A stretch of 64,000 bases of DNA from Bdellovibrio sp. KM01 (GCF_013752535.1 NZ_CP058348.1:3596001-3660000); one strand, 5' to 3'. Shown: positions 33,894 through 43,372, counted from the stretch's first letter. Notes: generated from the letters alone by a model not told the origin. Translations and numbers: made by a program.

Positions 33894-34657
33894 GACGGTT
33901 CACGCTTTTCCAGGAAAGACTTCAAACCTTCCTGGCCTTCATCGCTGGCGCGACGTTCAGCAATCAAATGAGTTGTGCGATCACGTTGTTGCTCCCAAGT
34001 CATGTTTGCGATGTCATTCAAAAGCTTTTTCGTTTCACGAACAGCCTCGGGCCCACCTTGTTTGTAGTTCCCTAGGACCTTTTGCAAAACATTGTGACCT
34101 TCACCCGCCGGGCACACGTCTGTCACCAGACCTGCTTGCTGCGCCACTTGCGGATTGAATACCACTCCCGAAAGCATCAAGGGACGAACTTTGCCAGCAA
34201 CGGCTTTTCTTTGTACGAAAGCACTGATAACGGCCGGAGCAATTCCCAACTTCACTTCACTGAAACAAAACTGTGTACCCTCTTCAGCGATAACTTCATC
34301 ACAAACCGCAACCAGGCCAAGGGCGCCACCAAAAGCAGCGCCGTGAACCAAACCGATTACAGGCAAAGAGCATTTAGCGATCGTTTCAAACATGCTGAAA
34401 AGACGCAAAGAATCTTCACGGTTTTGGTGATAAGAGAAATTCACCATTTCTCTCATCCAATTCAAATCCGCCCCGGCACAAAAGGATTTACCCTCCCCCT
34501 GCAGAACGATGGCGCGAAGATCTGTGCGATTTGCCAACTGATGAAATGTCTCTGTGATTTCAGAAATCATTTCCGGATTAAAGGCATTGCGCACATCGGG
34601 CCTATTCAATTTCACATAGGCCACATGATCCATTTCAACCGTGTTAATAAAAGTCAT
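33881..34657 (-). CDS. Enoyl-CoA hydratase, probable methylglutaconyl-CoA hydratase
   Basis: A 258-residue crotonase-fold enzyme. The oxyanion-hole segments are visible: GKSFCAGADLNWMREM and VHGAAFGGALGLVAVCDEVIA, with SEVKLGIAPAVIS where the catalytic Glu is expected. In this operon it would hydrate methylglutaconyl-CoA to HMG-CoA between the carboxylase and the lyase. The specific substrate rests on gene context. It overlaps the transporter gene and lies nine bases after the carboxyltransferase gene. Confidence 0.87.
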   Translation of the reverse strand: MTFINTVEMDHVAYVKLNRPDVRNAFNPEMISEITETFHQLANRTDLRAIVLQGEGKSFCAGADLNWMREMVNFSYHQNREDSLRLFSMFETIAKCSLPVIGLVHGAAFGGALGLVAVCDEVIAEEGTQFCFSEVKLGIAPAVISAFVQRKAVAGKVRPLMLSGVVFNPQVAQQAGLVTDVCPAGEGHNVLQKVLGNYKQGGPEAVRETKKLLNDIANMTWEQQRDRTTHLIAERRASDEGQEGLKSFLEKREPSWRS

Positions 34658-34666
34658 GAAGCAGTC

Positions 34667-36274
34667 CTACATTCTGAATACGCCTTGAGATTTTTCACCC
34701 CAAGACTTGTTAAGGCTGGCAGCAATACCCAAGCCCAAAACTTTACGAGTATCCGCAGGATCGATGATGCCATCGTCCCACAAACGAGCTGATGAATAAT
34801 ATGCGGAGCTTTCGTGTTCGTACTTTTCAAGCGTCGGACGCTTGAACTCGGCTTGCTCTTCAGTTCCCATCGTTTGGCCTTTAGCAGCCATTTGATCCAA
34901 CTTCACAGTCAATAAAACGTTGGCAGCTTGCTCGCCACCCATCACGCTGATCTTGGCATTTGGCCACATCCACAATTGACGTGGCTGATAAGCACGACCG
35001 CACATACCATAGTTTCCAGCACCATAAGATCCACCAATCACGACTGTGAATTTGGGAACGTGAGCATTGGAAACCGCCATTACCATTTTAGCACCGTGTT
35101 TCGCGATGCCTTCGTTTTCATATTTCTTACCAACCATAAAACCTGTGATGTTTTGCAAGAAGATCAATGGAACTTCACGCTGCTCACAAAGTTCAATAAA
35201 GTGAGCCGCTTTCATCGCACTTTCGCTGAACAATACACCGTTATTCGCGATGATACCGACAGGCATTCCGTAAATATGTGCAAAACCAGTCACCAAAGTT
35301 TTGCCGTACAAAGCTTTGAACTCGTGGAATCTTGAACCATCCACGATGCGCGCGATAATTTCACGAACATCAAATGGTACGCGGCTGTCTTTTGGAATTA
35401 CGCCGTAAATTTCTTTGGCATCAAACATCGGTTCTTCAGAAGGAAGGATCTGCATTGTCACAGTTTTCTTGTGATTCAAATGCGCCACGATAGAACGAGT
35501 GATTTCCACTGCGTGTCCGTCATCTTCCGCAAAGTGATCCGTCACACCTGAATTTTCACAGTGCACGTGTGCGCCACCCAATTCTTGAGCGTCAACCACT
35601 TCACCTGTCGCAGCTTTTACCAATGGAGGACCACCCAGGAAAATAGTTCCGTTTTCTTTAACGATAACCGTTTCATCACTCATCGCCGGAACGTAAGCAC
35701 CGCCGGCAGTACAAGAACCCATCACGACAGCGATCTGAGGAATACCTGCAGCAGACATGCGTGCTTGGTTATAAAAAATACGACCGAAATGATCACGATC
35801 CGGGAAAACATCGGCTTGCATCGGTAAGAACGCGCCGCCAGAATCCACCAGGTAAATACAAGGCAAGCCATTTTCAAAAGCGATCTCTTGCGCACGCAGA
35901 TGTTTTTTCACTGTCATTGGGAAGTACGTTCCCCCTTTTACAGTGGCATCATTCGCAACGATCACGCATTCCGTTCCATGAATCACACCGATACCCGTGA
36001 TAACACCGGCACCAGGAGCCTGGCCTTCGTACATATCCCACGCAGCCAAAGTTGAAAACTCCAGGAAAGCGGTTCCGCCATCGACCAAAGCTTCAATGCG
36101 CTCACGCGCTGTCATTTTACCGCGTGCTTTATGTTTTTTCGTGGCATCGGCACCACCACCCTGTTTTACCAGTTCAACTCTTTCTCTCCACTCGCCAACG
36201 ACTTTTAACATCGCATCGCGATTGGCTTTGAAATCAGAGGAATTTGCATCAATGTGACTATCAAGAATTTCCAT
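34667..36274 (-). CDS. Methylcrotonyl-CoA carboxylase, carboxyltransferase subunit
   Basis: A 535-residue carboxyltransferase that moves the carboxyl group from biotin to the acyl-CoA. Both crotonase-like halves are present: [16 protein letters not shown] and [14 protein letters not shown] early, [20 protein letters not shown] in the middle, and [20 protein letters not shown] then [18 protein letters not shown] late, the last typical of methylcrotonyl rather than propionyl carboxylases. It precedes the hydratase gene in the operon and follows the hotdog-like gene by seven bases. Confidence 0.93.
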   Translation of the reverse strand: MEILDSHIDANSSDFKANRDAMLKVVGEWRERVELVKQGGGADATKKHKARGKMTARERIEALVDGGTAFLEFSTLAAWDMYEGQAPGAGVITGIGVIHGTECVIVANDATVKGGTYFPMTVKKHLRAQEIAFENGLPCIYLVDSGGAFLPMQADVFPDRDHFGRIFYNQARMSAAGIPQIAVVMGSCTAGGAYVPAMSDETVIVKENGTIFLGGPPLVKAATGEVVDAQELGGAHVHCENSGVTDHFAEDDGHAVEITRSIVAHLNHKKTVTMQILPSEEPMFDAKEIYGVIPKDSRVPFDVREIIARIVDGSRFHEFKALYGKTLVTGFAHIYGMPVGIIANNGVLFSESAMKAAHFIELCEQREVPLIFLQNITGFMVGKKYENEGIAKHGAKMVMAVSNAHVPKFTVVIGGSYGAGNYGMCGRAYQPRQLWMWPNAKISVMGGEQAANVLLTVKLDQMAAKGQTMGTEEQAEFKRPTLEKYEHESSAYYSSARLWDDGIIDPADTRKVLGLGIAASLNKSWGEKSQGVFRM

Positions 36275-36281
36275 AGAACCC

Positions 36282-36917
36282 TTACTCCGCCGAATTACCG
36301 AGCGCTGGAGTGTGTTTTAACTTTAACTGCATTTGCACAGAACCCACGGCCTGATCATTATCGTCAAAAATCTGCACGTCAGCCGATGAAGTGGCTTCGC
36401 GGCGATCCCTAAGATCTGCCAGGACCACTTCGCGGGTATTTTCCGCCAACTCCATTCGCAATCTGCAATCACCTGTTTGCACTTTAAAAAACTCAGATTC
36501 AATTCGCGTAACAGCAATCTCGAAATTTCCCATGGGAGCATGGCGCATCCACAGAATTTTAACGGCCTCGATGGCAGCGCTTAAAATCGCTCCTTCGTGT
36601 AGTTGCCCGATTTCATTCATATTGCGAGTGCGAGCCGGAATCACAACTTCGATTTGCGTATCCTTAAGACGAGAGATGCGTAAACCCATCCCCGCAGAAA
36701 AAGGTCTAACGATATCGAGCGCATAACCCAGCGCAGCATGTGATGCCTTAGGGGAAACCTCTTCCAAAAGAGCTGCAAAGTCGGCGGCATTCAGACGAAT
36801 TCCGCGGTCTTCCAGCTGAGTTTTCAGTCCGTCTTTAGCTTGCTGCAGCTGCTGACGCAGGTTTTGTTCAAGCTCAATTCCCTTAGACATTAAGATTGTC
36901 AGCCATTGTTGGTTCAT
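36282..36917 (-). CDS. Hotdog-fold protein, DUF4442/thioesterase-like
   Basis: A 211-residue protein. Residues about 70-205 resemble DUF4442 hotdog proteins: [40 protein letters not shown] as the central helix, and a strand-rich end. The first 70 residues are helical and charged. Hotdog proteins often hydrolyse acyl-CoA thioesters, and it heads the acyl-CoA degradation operon, so an acyl-CoA thioesterase is plausible. The ATG at 36917 has AAGGA six bases upstream. Confidence 0.72.
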   Translation of the reverse strand: MNQQWLTILMSKGIELEQNLRQQLQQAKDGLKTQLEDRGIRLNAADFAALLEEVSPKASHAALGYALDIVRPFSAGMGLRISRLKDTQIEVVIPARTRNMNEIGQLHEGAILSAAIEAVKILWMRHAPMGNFEIAVTRIESEFFKVQTGDCRLRMELAENTREVVLADLRDRREATSSADVQIFDDNDQAVGSVQMQLKLKHTPALGNSAE

Positions 36918-37017
36918 GAGATATCCTTTTCCCTACGAGTATTGAAAAATCTACGATATCATGCTCCGATAAAGACTCGAATATTTCAAAAGAAGATTTC
37001 AGCTGAGAGGGTTTGAA

Positions 37018-37491
37018 ATGAAGAAAATTGTAAGCCTGGTTGTTTTCGTTGCTGCTTTGGTTTGGACTTGGAACGTGATTCACACGAACGAAGCTATTGG
37101 CTTCGAGACGCACGCTGGCATCCAAACGAAATTGGCTGAGTTGATCAAAGCAACATTGTCTGCAAAAAAACCAAACGCGAAAGATTTGAGAATCGAAAAG
37201 CTTTGGACTGAATCCATGAACGATAACAAAGTTCGCGCTGTGTTCGCATACAAATTCAGCGAAACAAGCGAAGCTGGTGAAGCGTTGGAACAAATCATCG
37301 AGGGCGAAGCTGTTCTTCACCGCGAACCTACTGAAGACAAAACAGACAAATGGACTTTGCAGTCAGTTAAAACAACGAATGATATCGTCGTTTTCTCTGA
37401 AGGCTCCACTGTAACTCCTGACACTGTAACACCTGCTGAAGGGACTCCGGCGGCAACGCCTGCGACGACCCCAGCTCCAGAACATCACTAA
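37018..37491 (+). CDS. Membrane-anchored or exported protein of unknown function
   Basis: A 157-residue protein with an N-terminal hydrophobic stretch (residues 4-18) ending without a clear cleavage site. The middle has a FETHAGIQTKLAELIKATLSA helix and beta-type sequence; the C-terminal 25 residues are a threonine/alanine/proline linker ending in EHH. No family is recognised. A GAGAGG precedes the ATG. Its stop shares one base with the next ATG (TAATG), so the downstream methyltransferase is coupled to it. Confidence 0.65.
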   Translation: MKKIVSLVVFVAALVWTWNVIHTNEAIGFETHAGIQTKLAELIKATLSAKKPNAKDLRIEKLWTESMNDNKVRAVFAYKFSETSEAGEALEQIIEGEAVLHREPTEDKTDKWTLQSVKTTNDIVVFSEGSTVTPDTVTPAEGTPAATPATTPAPEHH

Positions 37492-38525
37492 TGGCCATTC
37501 CTAATCACTTTGTTCAAATTGATGAAGAGGGATTTTGTGTTAGCCGCGAAATGCGCATCCAAGATCCCAACTCCGGCCGGGAAATCCTGGAAAACCTGAA
37601 ACTTCATCAAGGTGGAACATTGTTGAGCACCTTCGGCGACACCCCAGTGATCGTCGAAGCCTTCGACGAACCTCTGATCGCTTTGCAAATCGACAAAAAT
37701 GATTCTCACTGGTCTATTCGTTGTCCCTACGACACCGAATTTTCATTCTCATTAGACAGCCTGTCTGTGGACGAGTGGGATCGCTTTCATGGATATACAA
37801 GAGACCACATTCCTTTCGTCATGTCTCGCAAAGCCCAAGCCGCATTCTTTAACATGGTCGATGAATTCGACGATGATTCGGTGACGGCTGACGGCAAAAA
37901 TTACGAAGTGCCTCCCTATTGGAACTCCGAAACCGATGTCGAAAAGGAATCCTTCTGGAGCCAAATCTATAAGCGCGAAGAAAATCCGGGCTGGAACTTA
38001 GGTGAGCCGGCGGAAGCCTTGAAAGACATGTTTCAACGCCTGAAAATCTCTCGTTCGCGCATTCTGGTTTTGGGTTGCGGCGAAGGGCATGATGCGGCTT
38101 TCTTTGCAAAAGCCGGTCACGTGGTGACAGCGGTCGATATTTCCCCTGTCGCTTTGGAAAGAGCAAAAAAACTCTATGGTCACATGGAGAATCTAACTTT
38201 CGTTGAAGCCGATTTATTCAATCTGCCTCGCAGTTACGATGCAGCATTTGATATCGTTTTTGAACACACTTGTTATTGCGCGATCAATCCCGAACTGCGC
38301 CAGGATTTGGTGAAAGTCTGGAATCGCGTTTTGGCCGAGGGTGGTCACTTGATGGGTGTTTTCTTTGCGATGGAAAAGCGCCAAGGCCCGCCATTCGGTG
38401 GCAGCGAATGGGAACTTCGCCAAAGAGTTAAAAACAACTACATCCCTATCTTCTGGGGCCGCTGGCAAGCTTCGCTTCCGAATCGCCAAGGCAAAGAATT
38501 CTTCGTTTACGCGAAAAAGAAATAG
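37491..38525 (+). CDS. SAM-dependent methyltransferase, TPMT-like, with N-terminal extension
   Basis: A 344-residue protein. The methyltransferase part starts about residue 140 with FWSQIYKREENPGWNLGEP, the thiopurine methyltransferase signature, and the SAM motif LVLGCGEGHDAAFFAKAG, then VVTAVDISPVAL and FEHTCYCAINPELR. Residues 1-135 are an extra, acidic beta-rich domain that I do not recognise; TPMT proteins usually lack it. The substrate could be a selenium, sulphur or halide compound, as for bacterial TPMTs. It is translationally coupled to the gene before it. Confidence 0.82.
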   Translation: MAIPNHFVQIDEEGFCVSREMRIQDPNSGREILENLKLHQGGTLLSTFGDTPVIVEAFDEPLIALQIDKNDSHWSIRCPYDTEFSFSLDSLSVDEWDRFHGYTRDHIPFVMSRKAQAAFFNMVDEFDDDSVTADGKNYEVPPYWNSETDVEKESFWSQIYKREENPGWNLGEPAEALKDMFQRLKISRSRILVLGCGEGHDAAFFAKAGHVVTAVDISPVALERAKKLYGHMENLTFVEADLFNLPRSYDAAFDIVFEHTCYCAINPELRQDLVKVWNRVLAEGGHLMGVFFAMEKRQGPPFGGSEWELRQRVKNNYIPIFWGRWQASLPNRQGKEFFVYAKKK

Positions 38526-38547
38526 TTCTTAGTTAAAGAGGTCGTCC

Positions 38548-39072
38548 ATGCATATTGAATTCACACAAGCTGATGAAAGCCACGTTGAAGACTTGGTTGA
38601 GCTCGTTAACTCTGCCTATCGCGGAGACAGCTCCAAACAAGGTTGGACAACGGAGGCAGATCTTTTGGACGGTCAACGCGTGGACGAAGAAGGTATTTTA
38701 GCCGATATCGAGCGCGATGGGTCTGTAATCTTGATTGCAGAAGACGACGACACAGGTCAACTTTTGGGCTGCGTGCATTTGGAAAATCAAAACGGCAAAT
38801 GCTATCTAGGAATGCTGACGGTAGACCCGACCCTGCAAAACAAAGGCATTGGAAAAATGCTCATCAATGAAAGTGAAGCCTTCGCCCACTTTTGGGGATG
38901 CACGCACCTTTACATGACGGTGATTTCAGTTCGTTCTGAACTGATCAAATTCTATGAAAAAGAAGGTTTCCGTCAAACAGGCGAAAAGAAACCATTCCCC
39001 TATGGCGACGAACGCTTCGGCAAACCCAAAGTCGAAAACCTCGAATTCATAGTCCTCGAAAGAAAACTTTAG
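38548..39072 (+). CDS. GNAT family N-acetyltransferase
   Basis: A 174-residue acetyltransferase. Residues 87-120 carry the acetyl-CoA site: LGMLTVDPTLQNKGIGKML, with Q/R-x-x-G-x-G spacing, then a helix and LYMTVISVRSELIKFYEKEGF. Substrate is unknown. It starts 22 bases after the methyltransferase stop, with AAAGAGG near the ATG, and may share its transcript. A copy of the GTGCCAGGTCCT motif follows within a few bases of the stop. Confidence 0.85.
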   Translation: MHIEFTQADESHVEDLVELVNSAYRGDSSKQGWTTEADLLDGQRVDEEGILADIERDGSVILIAEDDDTGQLLGCVHLENQNGKCYLGMLTVDPTLQNKGIGKMLINESEAFAHFWGCTHLYMTVISVRSELIKFYEKEGFRQTGEKKPFPYGDERFGKPKVENLEFIVLERKL

Positions 39073-39199
39073 GTGCCAGGTCCTGTTTCTGTGTACAGCG
39101 CACAATTTAGTAGCCGTGCATGAATTGCATAATAACTTCTCTTCTATGTATTAAAAGTTTCCCTCGTTTGGTCCTATCTTTTAGGCAATCGAGGTGCCT

Positions 39200-39727
39200 A
39201 TGTTTTCAAAAATTGTTGTAGCAGCGGCTTTGACTCTTTCAGCGCCTTTGGCATTCGCTGATCACATGGGCCCCAATGGCGACAAGTTTTACGACGAAGC
39301 CGCTCACTTCACGAATGCGTGCTCCCAAGGCCCATGCAAAGCACCTTACTCTGCCATGTTGGTATACAGCCAAAATCCAAGATTAAATAAATTAAGTCCT
39401 CAACAAACAGACATGCTTCGCGCAGTTGCGAACTATCAGGCGCAAATCTGGGGAGACACAATTCTGGAAGGTGACTTCCATTCTGCGGGCCGTACACGTT
39501 TGGATTCAGCCGTGGTGTACTTTAAGGGTGATCGCGTAGCTGGATTTAAAATCCGCTATTCAGAAAAAGCCTGGAATACTTCAGAGTGCGCATTTGATGG
39601 CAGCAAAGATTCACTGAAATACTGTAAAGAAGGTCGTATTAGCGAGGAAAGCTATGTTTCCCCTGATTTCCAAACTTTCTTTACTGACGAGGATCGCCAA
39701 GCTGGCTTCTCTTTGGGCTTGAACTAG
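39200..39727 (+). CDS. Exported protein of unknown function
   Basis: A 175-residue protein with a signal peptide cleaved about residue 20 (PLAFA). The mature part has paired cysteines (NACSQGPCKAPY and a second pair SECAFDG ... KYCKEG) and mixed alpha/beta sequence. No family is known to me. The ATG at 39200 has GAGG five bases upstream, while the in-frame GTG at 39194 has none. It precedes the ABC exporter genes by 14 bases and could be a periplasmic companion. Confidence 0.7.
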   Translation: MFSKIVVAAALTLSAPLAFADHMGPNGDKFYDEAAHFTNACSQGPCKAPYSAMLVYSQNPRLNKLSPQQTDMLRAVANYQAQIWGDTILEGDFHSAGRTRLDSAVVYFKGDRVAGFKIRYSEKAWNTSECAFDGSKDSLKYCKEGRISEESYVSPDFQTFFTDEDRQAGFSLGLN

Positions 39728-39741
39728 TCTATGATCGCCGG

Positions 39742-40572
39742 ATGGCGATAGTAATTGAAACTCAAGATCTGACCCGCGTTTATAAAAGCTACCAAAAGCC
39801 CGAGGGATTTACGAATTCCTTAAAAGGTTTTTTCAATCGAAAATATCAGGAAAAAGTAGCTTTAAACAAAACCACTCTACAAATTGAATCTGGTCAAATC
39901 GTTGGATTAGTCGGCGCAAATGGTGCTGGCAAAACGACTTTGCTAAAAATGCTTTCTGGCTTAGTAACTCCGACTGGTGGAGAAGCCAGCGTCCTGGGAT
40001 ATCGCCCGTGGGAAAGAAAAAATGAATTCCTTCGCCAGATCAGCATTCTTTTAGGACAGAAAAATCAGTTGTGGTGGGACATTTCTCCCGCAGATTCCTA
40101 TGCATTGCTTGCTCGTATTTATGATCTGGATCCGGCAGCGGCCCGCAAACGCGTTGCCCACTTGGCAGAGATGCTTCAGTGCACGCACGTCCTGCACACG
40201 CAACTTCGACGTTTGTCTTTGGGGGAGCGCATGAAGATGGAAATCATCGGCGCACTTTTACACGAGCCACAGATTTTATTTTTGGATGAACCGACCATCG
40301 GTTTAGATATCGTGGCCCAGGAAACGATTCGTGAATTCCTGGATCAATACGTAAAAGAAAAATCTCCGACGATTATTCTTACCAGTCACTATATGGATGA
40401 TATCGCGCAACTGGCTGACAAATTACTTCTGATCAGCAAAGGCAATATCGTGTACCAAGGCACCGTGGATGAATTCGTTGCCAAATCCAATCAAGAACTA
40501 GCTCAAAATGAAGAGGTCGATTTTGAAGAAGTCATTCGCCGTTTTTTGGAAACGGAATCTCGCGTTCGCTAA
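39742..40572 (+). CDS. ABC transporter ATP-binding subunit
   Basis: A 276-residue ATPase of an ABC-2 type exporter. Seen: VGLVGANGAGKTTLLKML (Walker A), LSLGERMKMEIIGALLH (signature), ILFLDEPTIGLD (Walker B) and the switch histidine in LTSHYMDD. The N-terminal 40 residues with NSLKGFFNRKYQ resemble ATPases that pair with DUF990 permeases. The two following genes encode such permeases, so this is the motor of a three-part exporter. Confidence 0.92.
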   Translation: MAIVIETQDLTRVYKSYQKPEGFTNSLKGFFNRKYQEKVALNKTTLQIESGQIVGLVGANGAGKTTLLKMLSGLVTPTGGEASVLGYRPWERKNEFLRQISILLGQKNQLWWDISPADSYALLARIYDLDPAAARKRVAHLAEMLQCTHVLHTQLRRLSLGERMKMEIIGALLHEPQILFLDEPTIGLDIVAQETIREFLDQYVKEKSPTIILTSHYMDDIAQLADKLLLISKGNIVYQGTVDEFVAKSNQELAQNEEVDFEEVIRRFLETESRVR

Positions 40573-41341
40573 GCTCGCGATTGTTTCCAATCTCGAGTAC
40601 AGGCTGAATTATTTCGTCGACGCTGTTTTGCAGCCGGCGCTAACCACAGGAATTGAAATTCTGTTGTGGGTTGCCGTATTCCGCGGAGCTGCCACTGCGG
40701 AAATCGCAGGATTCAGTCGCGAATACTATCTAGCCTATGCTTTGTGGGGAGCTTTCTTTGCGCGTATCTGCACCAGCTGGATGTATGAATTCCGCATGAT
40801 TCAAGAAATTGATTCAGGCAGTATCAATGCCATCCTGACTCGTCCGATGACATACTATGAATACTATTTCTCGCAGTTGATGGGATATAAATTCATCACG
40901 ACGATCGTCTCCATGATCATTCCGATTTTAGCCGTCATCATCTTTGCATTGCCGACGAAGTTCGAACGCATGCCGCTGGCCTTTGCTTTGGAATTCTACT
41001 ATTTGATCTTGGTTCACTCGATCAGCTTCGTGGTTGCAGCCTGCGCATTTCATTTGAACAAAATCTACTCCTTCACCGGAGCAAAGAATCTGGCATTGTG
41101 GTTATTGACCGGTGAACTTTTCCCGCTGGACTTGATGCCCGAGCCCGTGAAATCAATCGTGATCGCGCTGCCATTCAGCTCAGGAGTTTACGTGCCCGTA
41201 GGCTACCTTACAGGGCGCCTTGAAATCGCCTCCGTATATCAATCGTTCATTTCTGTGACGATTGGTATTGTCGTCGTGAACATTATCGGAGCTGTGGTCT
41301 GGAAACGCGGACTGAACGCTTACACCGGAACGGGAGCATAA
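40508..41341 (+). CDS. ABC-2 type permease, DUF990 family, subunit 1
   Basis: A 277-residue membrane protein with about six hydrophobic segments. The N-terminal NLEYRLNYFVDAVLQPALTT and the overall plan fit DUF990/ABC-2 permeases. Its ATG lies inside the last 65 bases of the ATPase gene. I accept that long overlap because the N-terminal 25 residues align with those of the next permease (DLEYRVNF context), so the start is probably real. Two permease subunits of this family form the channel. Confidence 0.85.
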   Translation: MKRSILKKSFAVFWKRNLAFAKLAIVSNLEYRLNYFVDAVLQPALTTGIEILLWVAVFRGAATAEIAGFSREYYLAYALWGAFFARICTSWMYEFRMIQEIDSGSINAILTRPMTYYEYYFSQLMGYKFITTIVSMIIPILAVIIFALPTKFERMPLAFALEFYYLILVHSISFVVAACAFHLNKIYSFTGAKNLALWLLTGELFPLDLMPEPVKSIVIALPFSSGVYVPVGYLTGRLEIASVYQSFISVTIGIVVVNIIGAVVWKRGLNAYTGTGA

Positions 41342-41342
41342 G

Positions 41343-42137
41343 ATGGCAGTGCTTAAAAAATACTGGTTCTTGTATCTTTCCATGTTCCGCGCAAGCTTCA
41401 TCGCTGATCTTGAATACCGCGTGAACTTCTTAACCAGAATCGTGACCGATATTTTCTGGTACATCGCTCAGATTGCGACCTTCGAAGTCTTGTTCCTGCA
41501 CACGCCGATGATCGGTGCCTGGAACCAGGCCCAAATGCGCGTTTTCCTGGGAGTGGTCTTCGTCGTCGATGCATTGTACATGATCATCCTGTCGGAAAAC
41601 CTGGATCAATTCTCAGAAAAAGTCAGAAAAGGTGATTTGGATTTGCTCTTAGCAAAACCCGCAAATTCGCAATTCATGATCAGCATGCAAAAAGCCTGCA
41701 CTCCTGCGATCGGCAATCTCGGAATTGCCACAACCTGGTTCGTGTATAGCCTCCTTCAATTACCTGATTTTGAATGGCTTCGCTTGCTATGGTTGATCAT
41801 CCTCATCCCATGCGGATTGATCGCACTGTATTCAATGCGCTTCATGATGGCTGCAACGGCAGTAATCTTTGCCCGCTCCGAAAACCTGCAATTCATCTGG
41901 TACCAAATCTACAGACTAGGTATGCGCCCTGATTCGATCTATGTACCTTGGCTGAAGTGGTTCCTGCTAACGGCACTGCCGGTCGGAGTAATCGCCAGCG
42001 TACCAGCCAAAGCATTGCTGGAACCTCCCCCGTACGAACTGTTCGCATGGGTTGTAGCCCTGTCAGTGATCTTAATTTACATCACCAACAAGTTCTGGAA
42101 ATTCGCCCTAAAATCCTACTCCAGCGCCAGCTCCTAA
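41343..42137 (+). CDS. ABC-2 type permease, DUF990 family, subunit 2
   Basis: A 264-residue membrane protein with six predicted hydrophobic segments. It shares the DLEYRVNFLTRIVTDIFWY start with its partner and the KVRKGDLDLLLAKPANSQF loop between segments two and three, a usual site in ABC-2 permeases of this group. It starts one base after the first permease stop. Cargo is unknown; related three-gene systems export viologens or drugs. A palindrome follows its stop codon. Confidence 0.85.
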   Translation: MAVLKKYWFLYLSMFRASFIADLEYRVNFLTRIVTDIFWYIAQIATFEVLFLHTPMIGAWNQAQMRVFLGVVFVVDALYMIILSENLDQFSEKVRKGDLDLLLAKPANSQFMISMQKACTPAIGNLGIATTWFVYSLLQLPDFEWLRLLWLIILIPCGLIALYSMRFMMAATAVIFARSENLQFIWYQIYRLGMRPDSIYVPWLKWFLLTALPVGVIASVPAKALLEPPPYELFAWVVALSVILIYITNKFWKFALKSYSSASS

Positions 42138-42156
42138 AAGGTGCCGTCGGCACCTT
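42138..42156. terminator. Palindrome between convergent genes
   Basis: AAGGTGCC and GGCACCTT flank GTC, immediately after the permease stop and overlapping the stop of the convergent gene. The A-run before it and its position suggest termination of both. It resembles the other AAAAGGT...ACCTTTT palindromes of the window. Confidence 0.6.
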
Positions 42157-43372
42157 AAATTCCGAGTTGCAACCAAGATAGAATTTTGTCGAAGATCTTC
42201 ATGTGCAACGGCTTCGCAGGAAGCTCGTTGCGAGACTTCTGAGCATAGTATTCAAATAGATTTTTGAAATAACCGTTGTACCAGCTGGATAGCAGGTGTT
42301 CTTTGTCATAGCGAAGGCTTTTCCCCGCTGTCAGACGTTGGGGCTCAGTAACATACACGCGAAGCTTTCCGTCGACATCGTGATTGTGCATACGCGCGTA
42401 CCATTTTTCGATGGAAACTGCTTTGCCAAAGAATGGATCAATAATCCACCAGCCACCTTCAGAATTTTTCACGGCCGTCGCCACGTGGAAAGTCCAAACT
42501 GTGTCGCCCACTAAAGCTTTCATCTGACCAACAACGTAAACTTTGCGGATAGAGGCGTTGTCGACTCCCATGCGCAAAGATTCCAAGTGCGAGTTCATCG
42601 CACGACCAAAGCAAAAACCCAGATGTCCGCTTGGATCGTATTTTTTAACATTCAATAAACGAGTCACTGGATTGCGAGTCACTTCTTCATAAATATATTT
42701 TGCTTCAGAAGCATCGATAGAATTCTTACGACCCGTACCCGGATTTTCAGTGGAGATTTTCTGCATCTGAGAAAGAACTTCCGCATTTAACGCTGTCGCT
42801 TGTTCCGGAGTGACTTTCGCTTGATCCGCATAAAGATTTTCAGCCGCATAACGAGTCAAAGAATCATTCACAAGCTTAGAACCCAACAATGACACACGCT
42901 CTGGCAAAGAAAAACCAGCCAGCTCTAAAATACGATCCTTACGAGCAATCTGCTCTTTCGTATAATTATCACCAAAGCCCGGAAGAGTTTCATTCAAACC
43001 TTTTTCCGTACGACCCAAAGCACGTGCAAATTGCAACGCCGTAGCCTCTTGATCAGAGACCTTACGATCCAAAAACAATTCCACTTCACGCTTTTGCAAA
43101 ACATCGTGAGTAGCCATTGTCGTTAATAATTTAAAGAAATCTTTTTGCTCAACCAGATTCAATTCAGAACGCTGATTCACCACACGATCCACCAGATCCA
43201 TCTGCGAATCCGTCAAAACGCGATTGAACTCATTCTCAACCACATCACGAGTCGCCCCATAAACCGCCGAAGGCTCCAAACCAAAAACCGCCTCACAACG
43301 GCTCTGCCCCTGCGCCAAACTGACAACAAACATAACTCCAAAAATGACAATGAAGCCGCGACCGAAAGACAT
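42155..43372 (-). CDS. Exported protein-glutaminase/transglutaminase-like cysteine enzyme
   Basis: A 405-residue exported protein. The signal peptide spans about residues 1-22 (VSLAQG). Residues 250-320 carry a Cys-His-Asp triad in the pattern of protein glutaminase: Cys254 in HLGFCFGRAMNSHLESL, His296 in VWTFHVATAV, and Asp312 in WWIIDPFFG. This fold deamidates glutamine side chains or acts as a transglutaminase. The N-terminal 200 residues are helical and could be a pro-region, as protein glutaminases are made as proenzymes. The ATG at 43372 has GGAG at a fitting distance; the in-frame TTG at 43384 has none. Substrate is unknown. Confidence 0.65.
   Translation of the reverse strand: MSFGRGFIVIFGVMFVVSLAQGQSRCEAVFGLEPSAVYGATRDVVENEFNRVLTDSQMDLVDRVVNQRSELNLVEQKDFFKLLTTMATHDVLQKREVELFLDRKVSDQEATALQFARALGRTEKGLNETLPGFGDNYTKEQIARKDRILELAGFSLPERVSLLGSKLVNDSLTRYAAENLYADQAKVTPEQATALNAEVLSQMQKISTENPGTGRKNSIDASEAKYIYEEVTRNPVTRLLNVKKYDPSGHLGFCFGRAMNSHLESLRMGVDNASIRKVYVVGQMKALVGDTVWTFHVATAVKNSEGGWWIIDPFFGKAVSIEKWYARMHNHDVDGKLRVYVTEPQRLTAGKSLRYDKEHLLSSWYNGYFKNLFEYYAQKSRNELPAKPLHMKIFDKILSWLQLGI

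Noticed and set aside
34082-34792. A 236-codon plus-strand open frame
   Set aside because: It is antisense to the enoyl-CoA hydratase and carboxyltransferase genes, both with clear family motifs.
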